Of a stretch of DNA of 64,000 nt, positions 53,688 to 62,706 are shown one piece after another. How positions within the stretch are numbered: position 1 is the stretch's first letter; the number at the start of each line of letters is the position of its first letter. The stretch comes from Mesorhizobium sp. SARCC-RB16n (GTDB taxonomy: Bacteria > Pseudomonadota > Alphaproteobacteria > Rhizobiales > Rhizobiaceae), in contig NZ_ML703255.1 in assembly GCF_008520305.1 (NCBI RefSeq), forward strand, positions 40,458 through 104,457, written 5' to 3'. Below the pieces are notes generated by a model. It ran no database searches. It was not told where the DNA came from and worked only from the letters and a program-made list of their open reading frames with translations. The position numbers and the translations under genes are program-made.

Positions 53688-53709
53688 GCAATCGTAACGT
53701 TACGATTGC
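53688..53709. promoter_or_regulatory. LacI-type operator, copy 2 (22-bp perfect palindrome)
   Basis: The core AATCGTAACGTTACGATT extends by GC on both sides to a perfect 22-base palindrome. It lies 52 bases before the binding-protein ATG, in the promoter zone of the ABC operon. The centre is the CG/AACGTT type recognised by LacI/PurR-like proteins. A third partial AACGTT occurs near 53676. Confidence 0.8.
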
Positions 53710-53760
53710 GTAAAAGTCCGCCTAAGCGACATTCTGATAAATCCTGGAGGAGGAGAACCC

Positions 53761-54804
53761 ATGTCCTGGCTACCACGCATTTCCCTTGTCGTGATCGCAG
53801 TCTCGGCTGCCTTGCCCGCCTATGCCCAAACGGTCACCATCACGACCGCCGGCGGCGACTATGGCAAAGCCATGAAGGAGGCCATGTGGGAACCCGCCGC
53901 CAAAGAGCTTGGCTATGATGTCCACGAGGAGACGCAGAGCGACGGGCTTGCCGCGTTGAAGATGCAAGTCACCTCGGGTGCGGTCACCACCGACATCATC
54001 CATCTCGGTTCACCGGAAGGCGCGCAGGCGGCCGCGCAGTCGTTGCTGGAGCCGCTTGACTACAAGATCATCGATCCCAAATCCGTACCGGCTGGCGCAA
54101 AGTCCGATTACTGCTATCCGTTCGATTCCTACGGCACCGTCATGTCGTGGAATACCAAGACCCTCGGCGAGAACCCGCCGAAGACCTGGGCGGAGTTCTG
54201 GGATGTCGCGAAATTTCCGAATCGTCGCGCCCTGCGCGCCAACGCGCAGGACCTGATCGAGATCGCACTGCTCTCCGACGGCGTGGCGCCGGCAGACGTC
54301 TATACCGTACTTAGCACGCCGGAAGGTCTGCAGCGCGCCATCAAGCGGCTTGAGGCGATCAAGCCAGACGTCTCGGTGTGGTGGACCTCGGGAGCGCAGT
54401 CGGCGCAGTTGCTGAAAGACGGCGAAGCGGATCTGGTCGTTACCTGGAACGGACGGGCTCAGACCGTGAAGGCGGATGGCGGCGCCGTAGACTACACGTT
54501 CAAGGGTTCCGTTATCGGCACGGATTGCCTCGGTGTGCCGAAGGGAGCCCAGAACAAGGATGCGGCCATGAAGCTCATTGCAGCGATGACGCAGCCCGCG
54601 CGCGTGGCGAAGCTCACCGACTTCATCGCCTATGGCCCGGTCAATCCCGCAGCATATGAAGGAGACCTTATTCCGAAAGATCGTCTGAAGACCCTGGCGA
54701 CGGCGCCCGAAAATGCCGGCACCTCGGTGTTCTCGAATGCCGACTGGTGGGTCAAGAACGGTGAAGCCGCACAAAAGGCCTTCGATGAAATGATCAGCCG
54801 CTGA
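53761..54804 (+). CDS. ABC transporter substrate-binding protein (spermidine/putrescine type)
   Basis: A 347-residue SBP_bac_8/PotD-like protein with a Sec signal (LVVIAVSAALPAYAQ, cleavage after AYA). Features: VTITTAGGDYGKAMKEAMWE, DIIHLGSPEGAQAAAQ, PFDSYGTVMSWNTKTLGEN, PPKTWAEFWDVAKFPNRRAL and LVVTWNGRA. GGAGGAG precedes the ATG. First gene of a five-gene unit regulated by LacI. PotD-like folds bind polyamines but also opines, thiamine or other compounds; the phosphorylase at the end of the unit suggests a nucleoside or aminopropyl-linked ligand. Confidence 0.9.
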   Translation: MSWLPRISLVVIAVSAALPAYAQTVTITTAGGDYGKAMKEAMWEPAAKELGYDVHEETQSDGLAALKMQVTSGAVTTDIIHLGSPEGAQAAAQSLLEPLDYKIIDPKSVPAGAKSDYCYPFDSYGTVMSWNTKTLGENPPKTWAEFWDVAKFPNRRALRANAQDLIEIALLSDGVAPADVYTVLSTPEGLQRAIKRLEAIKPDVSVWWTSGAQSAQLLKDGEADLVVTWNGRAQTVKADGGAVDYTFKGSVIGTDCLGVPKGAQNKDAAMKLIAAMTQPARVAKLTDFIAYGPVNPAAYEGDLIPKDRLKTLATAPENAGTSVFSNADWWVKNGEAAQKAFDEMISR

Positions 54805-54837
54805 CGCTCCAATGCATCAGTCGTAAGGCCGGAGCGC

Positions 54838-55878
54838 ATGATGAAATCGCTTCCGATCACCATCGACAGCGTGCGTAAGGCCTACGGGTCTTACGTCGCG
54901 CTGGACGATGTTTCGCTCGATATCAGGGCCGGCGAGTTCCTCACGCTGCTAGGCCCGTCCGGATCGGGCAAGACCACCTTGCTCATGGCTCTGGCCGGTT
55001 TTGTCCGGCCCGATGCCGGAAAGCTCCTGATGGGTGATCGCAACATCACCCGCCTGGCCCCCAACAAGCGGGAGATCGGCATAGTATTCCAGAACTACGC
55101 CCTGTTTCCACACATGAACGTCCTCGCCAACGTCGAATATCCCCTGGCGCTGCGCAGGATTCCGAAGGCGGAGGCGCGTCAGCGGGCGCTTGACACCTTG
55201 GCTCGCGTGAAACTGGAAGATCTGTCGGAGCGCAGCGTCGCCGCCCTGTCCGGTGGCCAGCGGCAGCGGGTAGCGTTGGCGCGGGCGATCGTCTTCGAGC
55301 CGCGCGTGATGCTGATGGATGAGCCGTTGTCGGCGCTCGACAAGAACCTGCGCGAGACCATGCAATACGAGATCCGGCGTCTGCATGATGATCTGGGTAT
55401 CACCACGATCTATGTGACTCATGACCAGCGCGAGGCGTTGACCATGTCCGACCGGATCGCGGTGATGAATTCCGGGCGCATCCAGCAGATCGATGCGCCG
55501 CAGCGAATTTATGATCGTCCATCCACCCGCTTCGTCGCGGAGTTCATGGGCGAGGCCAATATCGTGGCCCCGGGCCTGGTGCGCAGGATCGACGGTGCCG
55601 AAGGGCAGCGCGAGATCCTGATGATCCGTGCGGAAAGCCTGCATCTCGATGCGAGCCTCGTCGGCCGGGACGGAGTGGCGCTCGACGGGACGCTGCGCGC
55701 CAAGGCATTTCGCGGCGACAACTGGCTTTTGACGCTGGCGCTTCACGGTGGGCAGGAAATCCTTGTATGCATTCCGGCGGCACTGGCCGGCGGCTGTGCC
55801 GAGCTTGCCACCGGTCAATGGGTGACCGTCTATGCGCCAGCGGGGAAAGTTCACGCGATATCGGGGGCGATGGCGTGA
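54838..55878 (+). CDS. ABC transporter ATP-binding protein (PotA type)
   Basis: A 346-residue ATPase: Walker A GPSGSGKTT, Q-loop VFQNYALFPHMNVLANVEYP, signature LSGGQRQRVALARAI, Walker B VMLMDEPLSALD and H-loop YVTHDQREA. The C-terminal 100 residues form a TOBE domain typical of PotA/FbpC. An ATG pair (54838, 54841) starts it. It overlaps the permease gene by GTGA. It drives uptake with the binding protein and the two permeases. Confidence 0.92.
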   Translation: MMKSLPITIDSVRKAYGSYVALDDVSLDIRAGEFLTLLGPSGSGKTTLLMALAGFVRPDAGKLLMGDRNITRLAPNKREIGIVFQNYALFPHMNVLANVEYPLALRRIPKAEARQRALDTLARVKLEDLSERSVAALSGGQRQRVALARAIVFEPRVMLMDEPLSALDKNLRETMQYEIRRLHDDLGITTIYVTHDQREALTMSDRIAVMNSGRIQQIDAPQRIYDRPSTRFVAEFMGEANIVAPGLVRRIDGAEGQREILMIRAESLHLDASLVGRDGVALDGTLRAKAFRGDNWLLTLALHGGQEILVCIPAALAGGCAELATGQWVTVYAPAGKVHAISGAMA

Positions 55879-56762
55879 CCATCGCCGCCGATCCCGTGCT
55901 TGCCGCGGATGGTCGACGCGAGCGGCGGTTTTTCCTTTCGCTCTCGCTCCCGGCGCTTTGCATTGTTGGGCTGGCGGCGATACTGCCGCTCCTCTGGATC
56001 ATCCGGCAATCCTTCCTGACTACGGCCGGCGAATACACCGTCGGCAATTACGACAAGGTCCTATCGAGCGGGCTGACATGGTCGGCGCTGGCCGCCACCC
56101 TTGAACTGTCACTGGGCACGCTGGTGGTCTGCATTCTTCTCGGCACCCCCTTGGCGCTGGCACTGGCCAGCGCCCGACCAAGAGTGGCCAACGTGCTGAT
56201 GGCCTTCGTCATGCTGCCTTTGTGGACCTCTATTCTTGTGCGCACCTATGGCTGGCTCGTGCTGTTGCGGCGTGATGGCTTGATCAACGCGGCTTTGACG
56301 GCTTTAGGTCTGACCGCGGAGCCATTGCCGCTGGTCTACAACTTCACCGGCACGCTCATCGGCATGGTTCACTACATGCTGCCGCTGTTTCTGCTGCCCG
56401 TTTACGCCGCGATGCGCGATATCGACACAAACCTCATTCGCGCCGCTGCCAGCATGGGAGCCACGCTCGGGCAAGTGATCCGCACGGTCATTCTGCCGCT
56501 TTCGGCCGGCGGCATCTTCTCGGGTTCGATCATCGTTTTCATCTACACGATCGGTTTCTTCATCACGCCAGCGGTGCTTGGCGGCGGCAAGGTGAATCCG
56601 CTCGCCATTCGGATCGAACGCACACTGTCGACCTTCCAGGATTGGGGCTCGGCGAGCGTCCTGGGCATTCTGCTCCTCGTGCTCATGGCGCTGATCGCTG
56701 TGATGTTCCTGACGGCAAGACGGCTGATGGCATACAACAAAATGGGCGCGGCCCATGCTTGA
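55875..56762 (+). CDS. ABC permease (PotB type)
   Basis: A 295-residue permease starting at GTG 55875, overlapping the ATPase stop. About six membrane segments from ALCIVGLAAILPLLWIIRQS to LGILLLVLMALIAVMFLTA; the EAA loop is LIRAAASMGATLGQVIRTVI. Matches PotB/PotH. It overlaps the next permease start by 8 bases. Confidence 0.9.
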   Translation: MTIAADPVLAADGRRERRFFLSLSLPALCIVGLAAILPLLWIIRQSFLTTAGEYTVGNYDKVLSSGLTWSALAATLELSLGTLVVCILLGTPLALALASARPRVANVLMAFVMLPLWTSILVRTYGWLVLLRRDGLINAALTALGLTAEPLPLVYNFTGTLIGMVHYMLPLFLLPVYAAMRDIDTNLIRAAASMGATLGQVIRTVILPLSAGGIFSGSIIVFIYTIGFFITPAVLGGGKVNPLAIRIERTLSTFQDWGSASVLGILLLVLMALIAVMFLTARRLMAYNKMGAAHA

Positions 56763-57546
56763 GGCCTATCCGGACAATAGGCTCGCTCGCGTCCTTCTGT
56801 GGGGCTTTTCCGCGCTTGTCATGGCGTTCTTGATACTGCCGACGCTTGTCGTCGTGCCGCTCTCCTTTTCGGCGTCCGACCTACTCGAGTTCCCGCCGCG
56901 CGCCTACTCGTTGCGCTGGTATGAGAACTTCTTCGGCTCAGCCACATGGATGGCCGCGCTGAGGACGAGCCTGATCCTTGGGACCTTGACGGCGGCGGTT
57001 GCCGTACCGCTGGCGCTACTGTCCTGCATCTCGATGAACAGGCTAGGCGGCAAGGCCGCGGCAACAATCCAGGGCGTGCTGCTCACCCCCTCCATCGTGC
57101 CGGGAATCCTGCTTGCGATCGGCCTCTTCTTCGTGCTGGCGGCGCAAGGTCTGGTCGGAACGCTGTTCGGCGTGCTGGTCGGGCATGTGGTGCTGGCCAT
57201 ACCGGTCGCCTGCATTGTGTTGTTGCCAGCTCTTGCCCGCTTTGACTGGAACCAGGTTCAGGCGGCGCGCAGCCTGGGCGCTAACTGGGCCAGAGCCATA
57301 GGCGGGATAATCGTTCCGCAACTTCAAATCAGCCTGTTGTCGGCGACATTGATGGCCTTCCTCACCTCGCTCGATGAGTCTGTCATTTCGATCTTCGTCG
57401 CGAGCGGTCGAAACAGCACGCTGCCAAAGCTCATGTTCCTGTCGCTGCGAGACCAGATCGATCCGACCATCGCGGCGATCTCGACATTGTGGACCGCCAT
57501 CGTCGTGGCCGTCATCCTGATCGTGACTCTTCGCCAAAAATCCTGA
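56755..57546 (+). CDS. ABC permease (PotC type)
   Basis: A 263-residue permease with RVLLWGFSALVMAFLILPTL and VVVPLSFSASDLLEFPPRAY, the PotC/PotI N-terminus; EAA loop QAARSLGANWARAIGGIIVP; LDESVISIFVASGRNSTLPK is typical of this subfamily. It ends 15 bases before the phosphorylase gene. Confidence 0.9.
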   Translation: MLEAYPDNRLARVLLWGFSALVMAFLILPTLVVVPLSFSASDLLEFPPRAYSLRWYENFFGSATWMAALRTSLILGTLTAAVAVPLALLSCISMNRLGGKAAATIQGVLLTPSIVPGILLAIGLFFVLAAQGLVGTLFGVLVGHVVLAIPVACIVLLPALARFDWNQVQAARSLGANWARAIGGIIVPQLQISLLSATLMAFLTSLDESVISIFVASGRNSTLPKLMFLSLRDQIDPTIAAISTLWTAIVVAVILIVTLRQKS

Positions 57547-57561
57547 CCGAGACTGGAAAAC

Positions 57562-58470
57562 ATGCCAATCGATCCTATCGCAGCCGATCATTCGACAGAC
57601 ATACCCAAGGTTGGGCTGGCGATCATCACCGGCTCGGCAAACTGGGGACTGGCCTTTCCGGAGGATGTCGAAGTCGACGGCGTGCGCACCTTGCAACGTG
57701 ATATGAGCTTTGAGACACCCTTTGGCCGCACCGACAACTGGAAGCTCATCGAGTTCGATGCCTCAATTACCGCCGAAGGCAAAACGAAACAGGCGCTGTG
57801 CATGTATTCGCACGGCAACCCTCGCGACCATATCGACCATTCCTGCCATCGCCGGGCGTTCTGGGTGTTGATGAGCGCGGGTGTAAGGCAAATCCTGGCC
57901 TGCTCCACCATTGGCGCCGTCAACAAGGCGATCAAACCCGGCGACATGGTGGTGCCCGCCGACATCATCGAATTGACGCAGACGCCGTTTTCACTCCTTC
58001 CCGGCCGCCAGAGCTTCGACTGCTCGGGCAAGCAGATCGTATGCCCAAGATGCGCGGCCGTTCTGGTCGAAACCGCCCGCCGTCATTGGCCGCGCGAAGC
58101 CCGTGTTCATGGTATCGAACAGCAGTTGGTGGCGGCCCACTGTTACGGGCCGAGACTGACAACCCCGGCCGAAGCCCTGGCGTTTCGAAGCATGGGGGCT
58201 GATGTGCTCAATCATTCGATCGCCCCCGAAGCGACCTTGTCGCGCGAGATTGGCGCGTGTTTCGTGCCTCTTGCGTTCGTAACTGCGGGTTTCAACGACT
58301 ATATGGACCGCAATCGCCGGGAATTGCTTCAGGAGGACGTGTTGCCAAGCCTCTCTATGACAGCATCGCGAGTTGCGCTGGACACTGCCACAAGATTACC
58401 GGCAGATCCGGAGTGCTCATGCCAAGGCTTGAAGTCGCCACAACCTGCAGAGCGCCTTACCCGATTCTGA
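57562..58470 (+). CDS. MTA/purine nucleoside phosphorylase family protein
   Basis: A 302-residue member of the PNP/MTAP family (trimeric phosphorylase type). Features: VGLAIITGSANWGLAFPEDV with the phosphate-contact loop, the FETPFGRTDNWK substrate loop, SHGNPRDHIDHSCHRRAFWV with the His-containing phosphate site, ILACSTIGAVNKAIKPGDMV and VLNHSIAPEATLSREIGACF. The C-terminal part is extended. It splits methylthioadenosine or a purine nucleoside with phosphate to the base and sugar-1-phosphate. As the last gene of a LacI-controlled transporter unit it probably acts on the imported compound. Confidence 0.8.
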   Translation: MPIDPIAADHSTDIPKVGLAIITGSANWGLAFPEDVEVDGVRTLQRDMSFETPFGRTDNWKLIEFDASITAEGKTKQALCMYSHGNPRDHIDHSCHRRAFWVLMSAGVRQILACSTIGAVNKAIKPGDMVVPADIIELTQTPFSLLPGRQSFDCSGKQIVCPRCAAVLVETARRHWPREARVHGIEQQLVAAHCYGPRLTTPAEALAFRSMGADVLNHSIAPEATLSREIGACFVPLAFVTAGFNDYMDRNRRELLQEDVLPSLSMTASRVALDTATRLPADPECSCQGLKSPQPAERLTRF

Positions 58471-58869
58471 GGCAACGAGGAAATCAACTGATCACTCACG
58501 AGGTGCGCCTATATCGCCAAGGCAGTTGCGTCTGCCAGCGACCGCACCAAAATCGAGAGCCCCCAACGAGGGCTTTGCCGCTTCCTCTGCCGTAACTCGA
58601 TAGTCCGCTTCCAAGGATGCGGCCGACTGCGTACAGCCATGAAGGGAGATGCTCGCCCGCGTGCGGATAGGCGGTTCCGTTGTCGATTAGGTCGAAATAG
58701 TTGAGCCATCAACGCGAACGTGAGTGTTCGAGGTTTGTTCCGCTGTCATGCGCGTGTACAGCAGGCATTTTTACTCGCCACTAACATGGGTGATTCCGCG
58801 GGTGCCGCTTTTGGTCTTCCCTTGGGGAAGGAAAAACAACATGTCGGGAACGACTGGGGAGCGCTTAAA
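58471..58869. other. Intergenic, no certain gene
   Basis: No frame in this stretch gives a recognisable protein or a clear remnant. A region of mixed composition that separates the ABC unit from small rhizobial genes. Confidence 0.4.
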
Positions 58870-58980
58870 ATGGCAAAACGCGAAGGGAACGGTGGCGGTC
58901 CGTTCGAGATAGCTATGATCGTCGTCATGGCTTCGGCTGCGATCGGGATCATTCTGATCGCCGCCACGGGGTTTGCGTGA
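58870..58980 (+). CDS. Small single-span membrane protein
   Basis: A 36-residue protein: MAKREGNGGGPFEIAMIVVM then ASAAIGIILIAATGFA. After a hydrophilic basic start, one membrane segment fills residues 12-35. GGGGAG lies 9 bases before the ATG. The frame is open upstream to 58720 without another good start. Small proteins of this form are easily missed; there is no family to name. Confidence 0.5.
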   Translation: MAKREGNGGGPFEIAMIVVMASAAIGIILIAATGFA

Positions 58981-59042
58981 CAGCTGTGCTTACGGCTGCG
59001 TCTGGGAAGGGTCGCGATGGCCACGCGGCGGCCTTTTGCGTT

Positions 59043-59231
59043 TCAGGAGCGTTTGACGACCTCGGGCTTCAGCCGCTCATGTCTCGGCTGCTCGGGCCAC
59101 ATCACCTGACGCAGATCGTGCATATCGACCGGCTGTCCGCAGATCTTGCACTTATAGAAATGGTCATTCTGGTCGGAGGGCTCGTGCCGCTTGCCCTTGA
59201 TGGGCGCTCCAAGGCCTGAGGGCTTCGTCAT
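59043..59231 (-). CDS. Small zinc-ribbon-like protein
   Basis: A 62-residue protein starting MTKPSGLGAPIKGKRHEPSD at 59231. It contains FYKCKICGQPVDMHDLRQVM with one CxxC and several His residues further on (HDLR, RHERL) that could complete a zinc site. Longer readings to 59402 lack support. The type occurs widely in rhizobia with unknown role. Confidence 0.6.
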   Translation of the reverse strand: MTKPSGLGAPIKGKRHEPSDQNDHFYKCKICGQPVDMHDLRQVMWPEQPRHERLKPEVVKRS

Positions 59232-59313
59232 GCGGCCAGCAACATCCCGCCTTGGCAAAAGTTCCGGAACTAATCGCGATCCGGCCTGAACTCCTATATG
59301 CTTCGCGGGAAGC

Positions 59314-59511
59314 ATGGGACCTCGAATGGCATTCACCGTCATCTGGTACGGTCGAAAAGGCATCATCGACAAGGTGATCTTTGACGCTGAGAAGGTGGCC
59401 AAGGATCATGCTGTCACCATGTTCCAGACCCGAAGGGGTGACGATGGCGTCATATGCGTTGAAGTTCGCAAGGACAACGGGACTGTCGTCTTCAGCCATG
59501 CGGAGAATTAG
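59314..59511 (+). CDS. Small conserved-type hypothetical protein
   Basis: A 65-residue protein, MAFTVIWYGRKGIIDKVIFD and KDHAVTMFQTRRGDDGVICV from the ATG at 59326 (ATG 59314 is the first). One small alpha/beta unit with no signal peptide. Similar short proteins are common in Rhizobiales; function unknown. Confidence 0.5.
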   Translation: MGPRMAFTVIWYGRKGIIDKVIFDAEKVAKDHAVTMFQTRRGDDGVICVEVRKDNGTVVFSHAEN

Positions 59512-59595
59512 TGATGCCCACCGGATTCAGGTCCGGCGCGGGAGGTTGACAGGCGAGGGCGGAACATTCCGGGCTGACATATGCCCGTGTCCGGC

Positions 59596-60081
59596 CTATT
59601 CGAGCGATCTTGCCGCCTTCAAATGCTTGCGCAACGTTGGCAAGGTCTCCTTGGCAAGCTTGGACACCACACCCTTACCAGTCTTGGCTTGATCCTCGAA
59701 TTCCGAAATGTCCTTCTGATGGTCAGACACCATATAGTTCGCGAACTCCTTGTCGAAGGCCGAACCCGAAAGGCTTTCGAGCTTCTTCTGCTCCTGCGCT
59801 GCCTCATCGCTGACATCGCTTGGCACCTCGACGCCCATCTTAAGGGCAACGGCAGCTGCCTGCCGCTTCGCCTTGCTGTGGTCCTTCACCAACATGCGTC
59901 CGAACGACTTGGCAGCCTTGGTCGAGCTCTTCGTCTCGGCGATCTTACCAAGCAGGACTTCGGAATTATCACCCTTGATAGCGTCGGTGAGGAATTCCCT
60001 GTCACTCTTTGCCTGGGCGGACGCTGCGCTGATGCAGCCCGCAACAAGGGCAGTAACGGCCCAAACTGCTTTGTTAGCCAT
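59596..60081 (-). CDS. DUF4142 family periplasmic protein
   Basis: A 161-residue protein with a Sec signal (MANKAVWAVTALVAGCISAA, cleavage near SAQA). The mature part is helical: DREFLTDAIKGDNSEVLLGK, KAAKSFGRMLVKDHSKAKRQ, FANYMVSDHQKDISEFEDQA. This is the four-helix ferritin-like DUF4142 fold. Members are thought to bind metals or act in envelope stress; not proven. Monocistronic. Confidence 0.85.
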   Translation of the reverse strand: MANKAVWAVTALVAGCISAASAQAKSDREFLTDAIKGDNSEVLLGKIAETKSSTKAAKSFGRMLVKDHSKAKRQAAAVALKMGVEVPSDVSDEAAQEQKKLESLSGSAFDKEFANYMVSDHQKDISEFEDQAKTGKGVVSKLAKETLPTLRKHLKAARSLE

Positions 60082-60203
60082 GGTTCGAACTTTCGATTGA
60101 TCTGAGGACTGACTGGCCGCCGAACCCTCCTGTCAGTGCTTTGTTCCGGCACGCGACATCAATTTCCGACGAACAAGATGCGATCCGTCGTAAGGCGGCG
60201 GCC

Positions 60204-60512
60204 TCATGTCGGCTTGTCCACCAGCGGTTTCTTTCTCGTCGGAGGCTTGTAGGCGTTCACCAGCCTGACGACAGCGGCATCCACGGTGACTGGAACGCCC
60301 AGGTTCACCGTCACGCGGTTTTTGTCGAGTAGGTGGGTCACGTTGCCGATCAGCTCGATGTGCTGCCCCTTCGTCACCTCCGTTGTTCGGTCGACAATCG
60401 AATGCGGCTGGCCGTAGGACGGGATCGAAACGCTCACGTGATCGTCTGTCACTCGCCGCTGGACCGTGGCGGTTATTGCGACCTCATCGCCGATGTTGAT
60501 GCCTTTCGCCAT
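60204..60512 (-). CDS. Small beta-rich hypothetical protein
   Basis: A 102-residue protein, MAKGINIGDEVAITATVQRR, with alternating hydrophobic strands (VSVSIPSYGQPHSI, IELIGNVTHL, VTVNLGVPVTVDAAVVRLV) and a basic tail PPTRKKPLVDKP. This fits a small beta-barrel, possibly OB-like. Convergent/parallel with DUF4142 in minus orientation, 120 bases apart. No function recognised. Confidence 0.6.
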   Translation of the reverse strand: MAKGINIGDEVAITATVQRRVTDDHVSVSIPSYGQPHSIVDRTTEVTKGQHIELIGNVTHLLDKNRVTVNLGVPVTVDAAVVRLVNAYKPPTRKKPLVDKPT

Positions 60513-60581
60513 GACCCATACTCTGGGGCGGTACCATCCTTAGTCAAGCGATCGCTAATGTGAGACGGTGCCCGAAGGGGC

Positions 60582-60626
60582 GGCCCGGCTGCCGCAGGGG
60601 GTCGGGGGGGCCACGGCAGCCGGGCC
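60582..60626. repeat. Long GC-rich hairpin with G-run loop
   Basis: GGCCCGGCTGCCG (60582-60594) and CGGCAGCCGGGCC (60614-60626) form a perfect 13-bp stem. The 19-base loop has runs of 5 and 7 G. It lies between the gene starting at 60512 (minus) and the small frame at 60812. Confidence 0.7.
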
Positions 60627-60811
60627 ATGCCGGAGTTCCTCCCGGCGGCTTATTATGCGCTTACATTAGCAATGGCGCAAATATCTCTTTGGCAGATCAT
60701 CCCGGATGCCGCCTTAGACATGACAAGTGGGCCCGATCTACGCGAACACGCGGAACATCAGAGCTTTCTAACGGTTCTTTCCTTACAGTTTTTCAACGTG
60801 GAGCCACGACC

Positions 60812-60937
60812 GTGTCAGCGTTTGAATTCGTCTACTTTTCGGGTTTGACGGCGAGCGATCTCTTAGGTGGCGTTGTCTCGTTGTTGGCTTGCTGTCTGCT
60901 CTATAACGTCATCGCAGAGGATCGTCCGAACCGGTAG
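60812..60937 (+). CDS. Possible small membrane protein
   Basis: A 41-residue frame from GTG 60812 (GGAG 9 bases upstream): VSAFEFVYFSGLTASDLLGG then VVSLLACCLLYNVIAEDRPN. One hydrophobic segment, residues 7-34. Only the ribosome site and composition support it. Confidence 0.35.
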   Translation: MSAFEFVYFSGLTASDLLGGVVSLLACCLLYNVIAEDRPNR

Positions 60938-61561
60938 GCGCGGGGGCCGCAGGGCCGGCGAGTGGCTTCTCACCACCAAGGACAGTTTGAGCCGCGCTTG
61001 CTGGAATGGATCACGCGGAAGTAGGGCCTTATCCACCGCTGGATGCACCGGGCGGCAACGACACACCGATCGGTCGGTCTGTAGGAACCTAACGGGGCGA
61101 CGCCCAGCTATCCGACGACCCGCTCAGGTTACGGTTCGCTTTTGCGCCAGTCGTGCCTGCGCAGGACAGTAGCCTCCGAAGGAGCCGCTCGGCCGCCACG
61201 GCGTTGCCATCAAAGGCAGGCTCGTGCTCCACCAGCCCACCTTGAATAGATACCATCTTTCTCATATTCCGCCATGTCAAGAAATGGAAACGCTCCACCA
61301 AGATGGTGGTCCGCTGGATCTAGTCGAGGCTTAGTTCCCTCGGCTCGGGCACGTCCTGCATGCCGCTTGCCGTGAACATCTGCGCCCCAGGAACGTGGGA
61401 TCGAGCGGCTGACGGTGATATGACGTATTTTCGGGATGGATACGCGCCCAATGGGATGAACATGGCTCCCATCCTAGGTCCGAAAGCGCGAAGGATGTTT
61501 CTGAAGTTCGACCATAGGCATGAGGCAAACATCGCGACGACGGAATGTCGTCAATTGGCGA
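60938..61561. other. Gene-poor stretch
   Basis: Short frames occur on both strands but none shows a recognisable domain, signal peptide or proper ribosome site. Possible remains of old genes could not be identified. Confidence 0.4.
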
Positions 61562-62647
61562 TCAGACGTTTGCCTTTGTGGTTGGGGGAGGACCAACCGA
61601 ACCCCTTTCTATAATCGCGGTCGGCAGGACGAGCCGCTCCGACGGTCGCGTTTCACCCTCCAGTCGGCGAATGAGAAGCTCTGCGACGCTTTTGCCAAGA
61701 GCATAGACGGGCTGATCGATGACGGTGATAGGCGGTGTGGTGACGCTGGTCCAATCCGCATCGTGGAAGGTGATCAGCGAAACGTCGTCAGGGACCCGCA
61801 ATCCGCGCTGGCGGATGATCTTGAATATCTCCAACGCGATGAGGCTATCAGAGGCAAGGATCGCCGTGGGACGGTCTGTCTCAGATAGCAGCGTTTCGGC
61901 GACGCTGCGCGTTTGCTCGGGGCTTGTTGCGCCGAGGCGAACATAACGTTCCGGTCCATCAATTCCGGCGTCCCTGCACACGGTGAGAAAACCGTCGATC
62001 CGCTCGCGAACCGACGATGTGTAGATCTGCCCGAGATCGCGGTATTGATGCCTTTGGGCGTCAACCGCAGTCACATAGGCGATCCTGCGGTGGCCGGCAT
62101 TTGCGAGAATGCGGGTCGCACGCATGGCGATATCGCGATCGTCGACCGTGACAGTATCGACATCCAGGTCGGGCAGCGCCCGGTCAAGCAGGGCAAGTGG
62201 CCGGCCCGAACGGTGGATGTCTCGCAGATGTGAGATGTCCCGCGATTCCGATGGTGTGACGATCAGTCCGTCGACGCGCTTGCCTATCAGCAGTTTCACG
62301 GCGGCCTTTTCCGCCTCGATCTTCTCTCCGGAGTTGGCCAGAATGACGTTGAAGCCAGCCGCTCTTGCCGCATCACTGATGCCGCGCACCGCGAGGCCGA
62401 AGAATGGATTCTCTATGTCGCCCACAACGACCCCGATGATCCCTGACTTCCCGGTCGTCATGCTGCGAGCGAGTTCGTTTGGCCGATAATCGAGAGCCAT
62501 GGCAGCGGCCAGTACCCCGGCGCGGATGGTGTCGCTCACCACGCCATATCCACCCAGAACGCGAGCAGCCGTCGCTTTAGACACCTTTGCCGCTCGGGCA
62601 ACGTCGCTGACTGTTGTCGGGCGGGTATGCGAAGCGTGTTTTGTCAT
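61562..62647 (-). CDS. LacI family regulator
   Basis: A 361-residue repressor: HTH TVSDVARAAKVSKATAARVL, hinge YRPNELARSMTTGKSGIIGV, sensor domain with DIENPFFGLAVRGISDAARA, RVDGLIVTPSESRD, and PTAILASDSLIALEIFKIIR, SLITFHDADWTSVTTPPIT. ATG 62647. Divergent from the amino-acid type ABC operon; the 196-base gap contains a tandem palindrome with ACCGGT centre. The ligand is likely related to the compound transported. Confidence 0.9.
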   Translation of the reverse strand: MTKHASHTRPTTVSDVARAAKVSKATAARVLGGYGVVSDTIRAGVLAAAMALDYRPNELARSMTTGKSGIIGVVVGDIENPFFGLAVRGISDAARAAGFNVILANSGEKIEAEKAAVKLLIGKRVDGLIVTPSESRDISHLRDIHRSGRPLALLDRALPDLDVDTVTVDDRDIAMRATRILANAGHRRIAYVTAVDAQRHQYRDLGQIYTSSVRERIDGFLTVCRDAGIDGPERYVRLGATSPEQTRSVAETLLSETDRPTAILASDSLIALEIFKIIRQRGLRVPDDVSLITFHDADWTSVTTPPITVIDQPVYALGKSVAELLIRRLEGETRPSERLVLPTAIIERGSVGPPPTTKANV

Positions 62648-62706
62648 TGTTTGACGACTACAAGAGTTGTTGACGGAAGGTCAATCTAACGATAACGATT
62701 GCATGA

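Noticed and set aside
61089-61561. Short minus- and plus-strand frames of 65-84 codons
   Set aside because: No ribosome site, no domain, and Arg/Ser-rich content in several frames.
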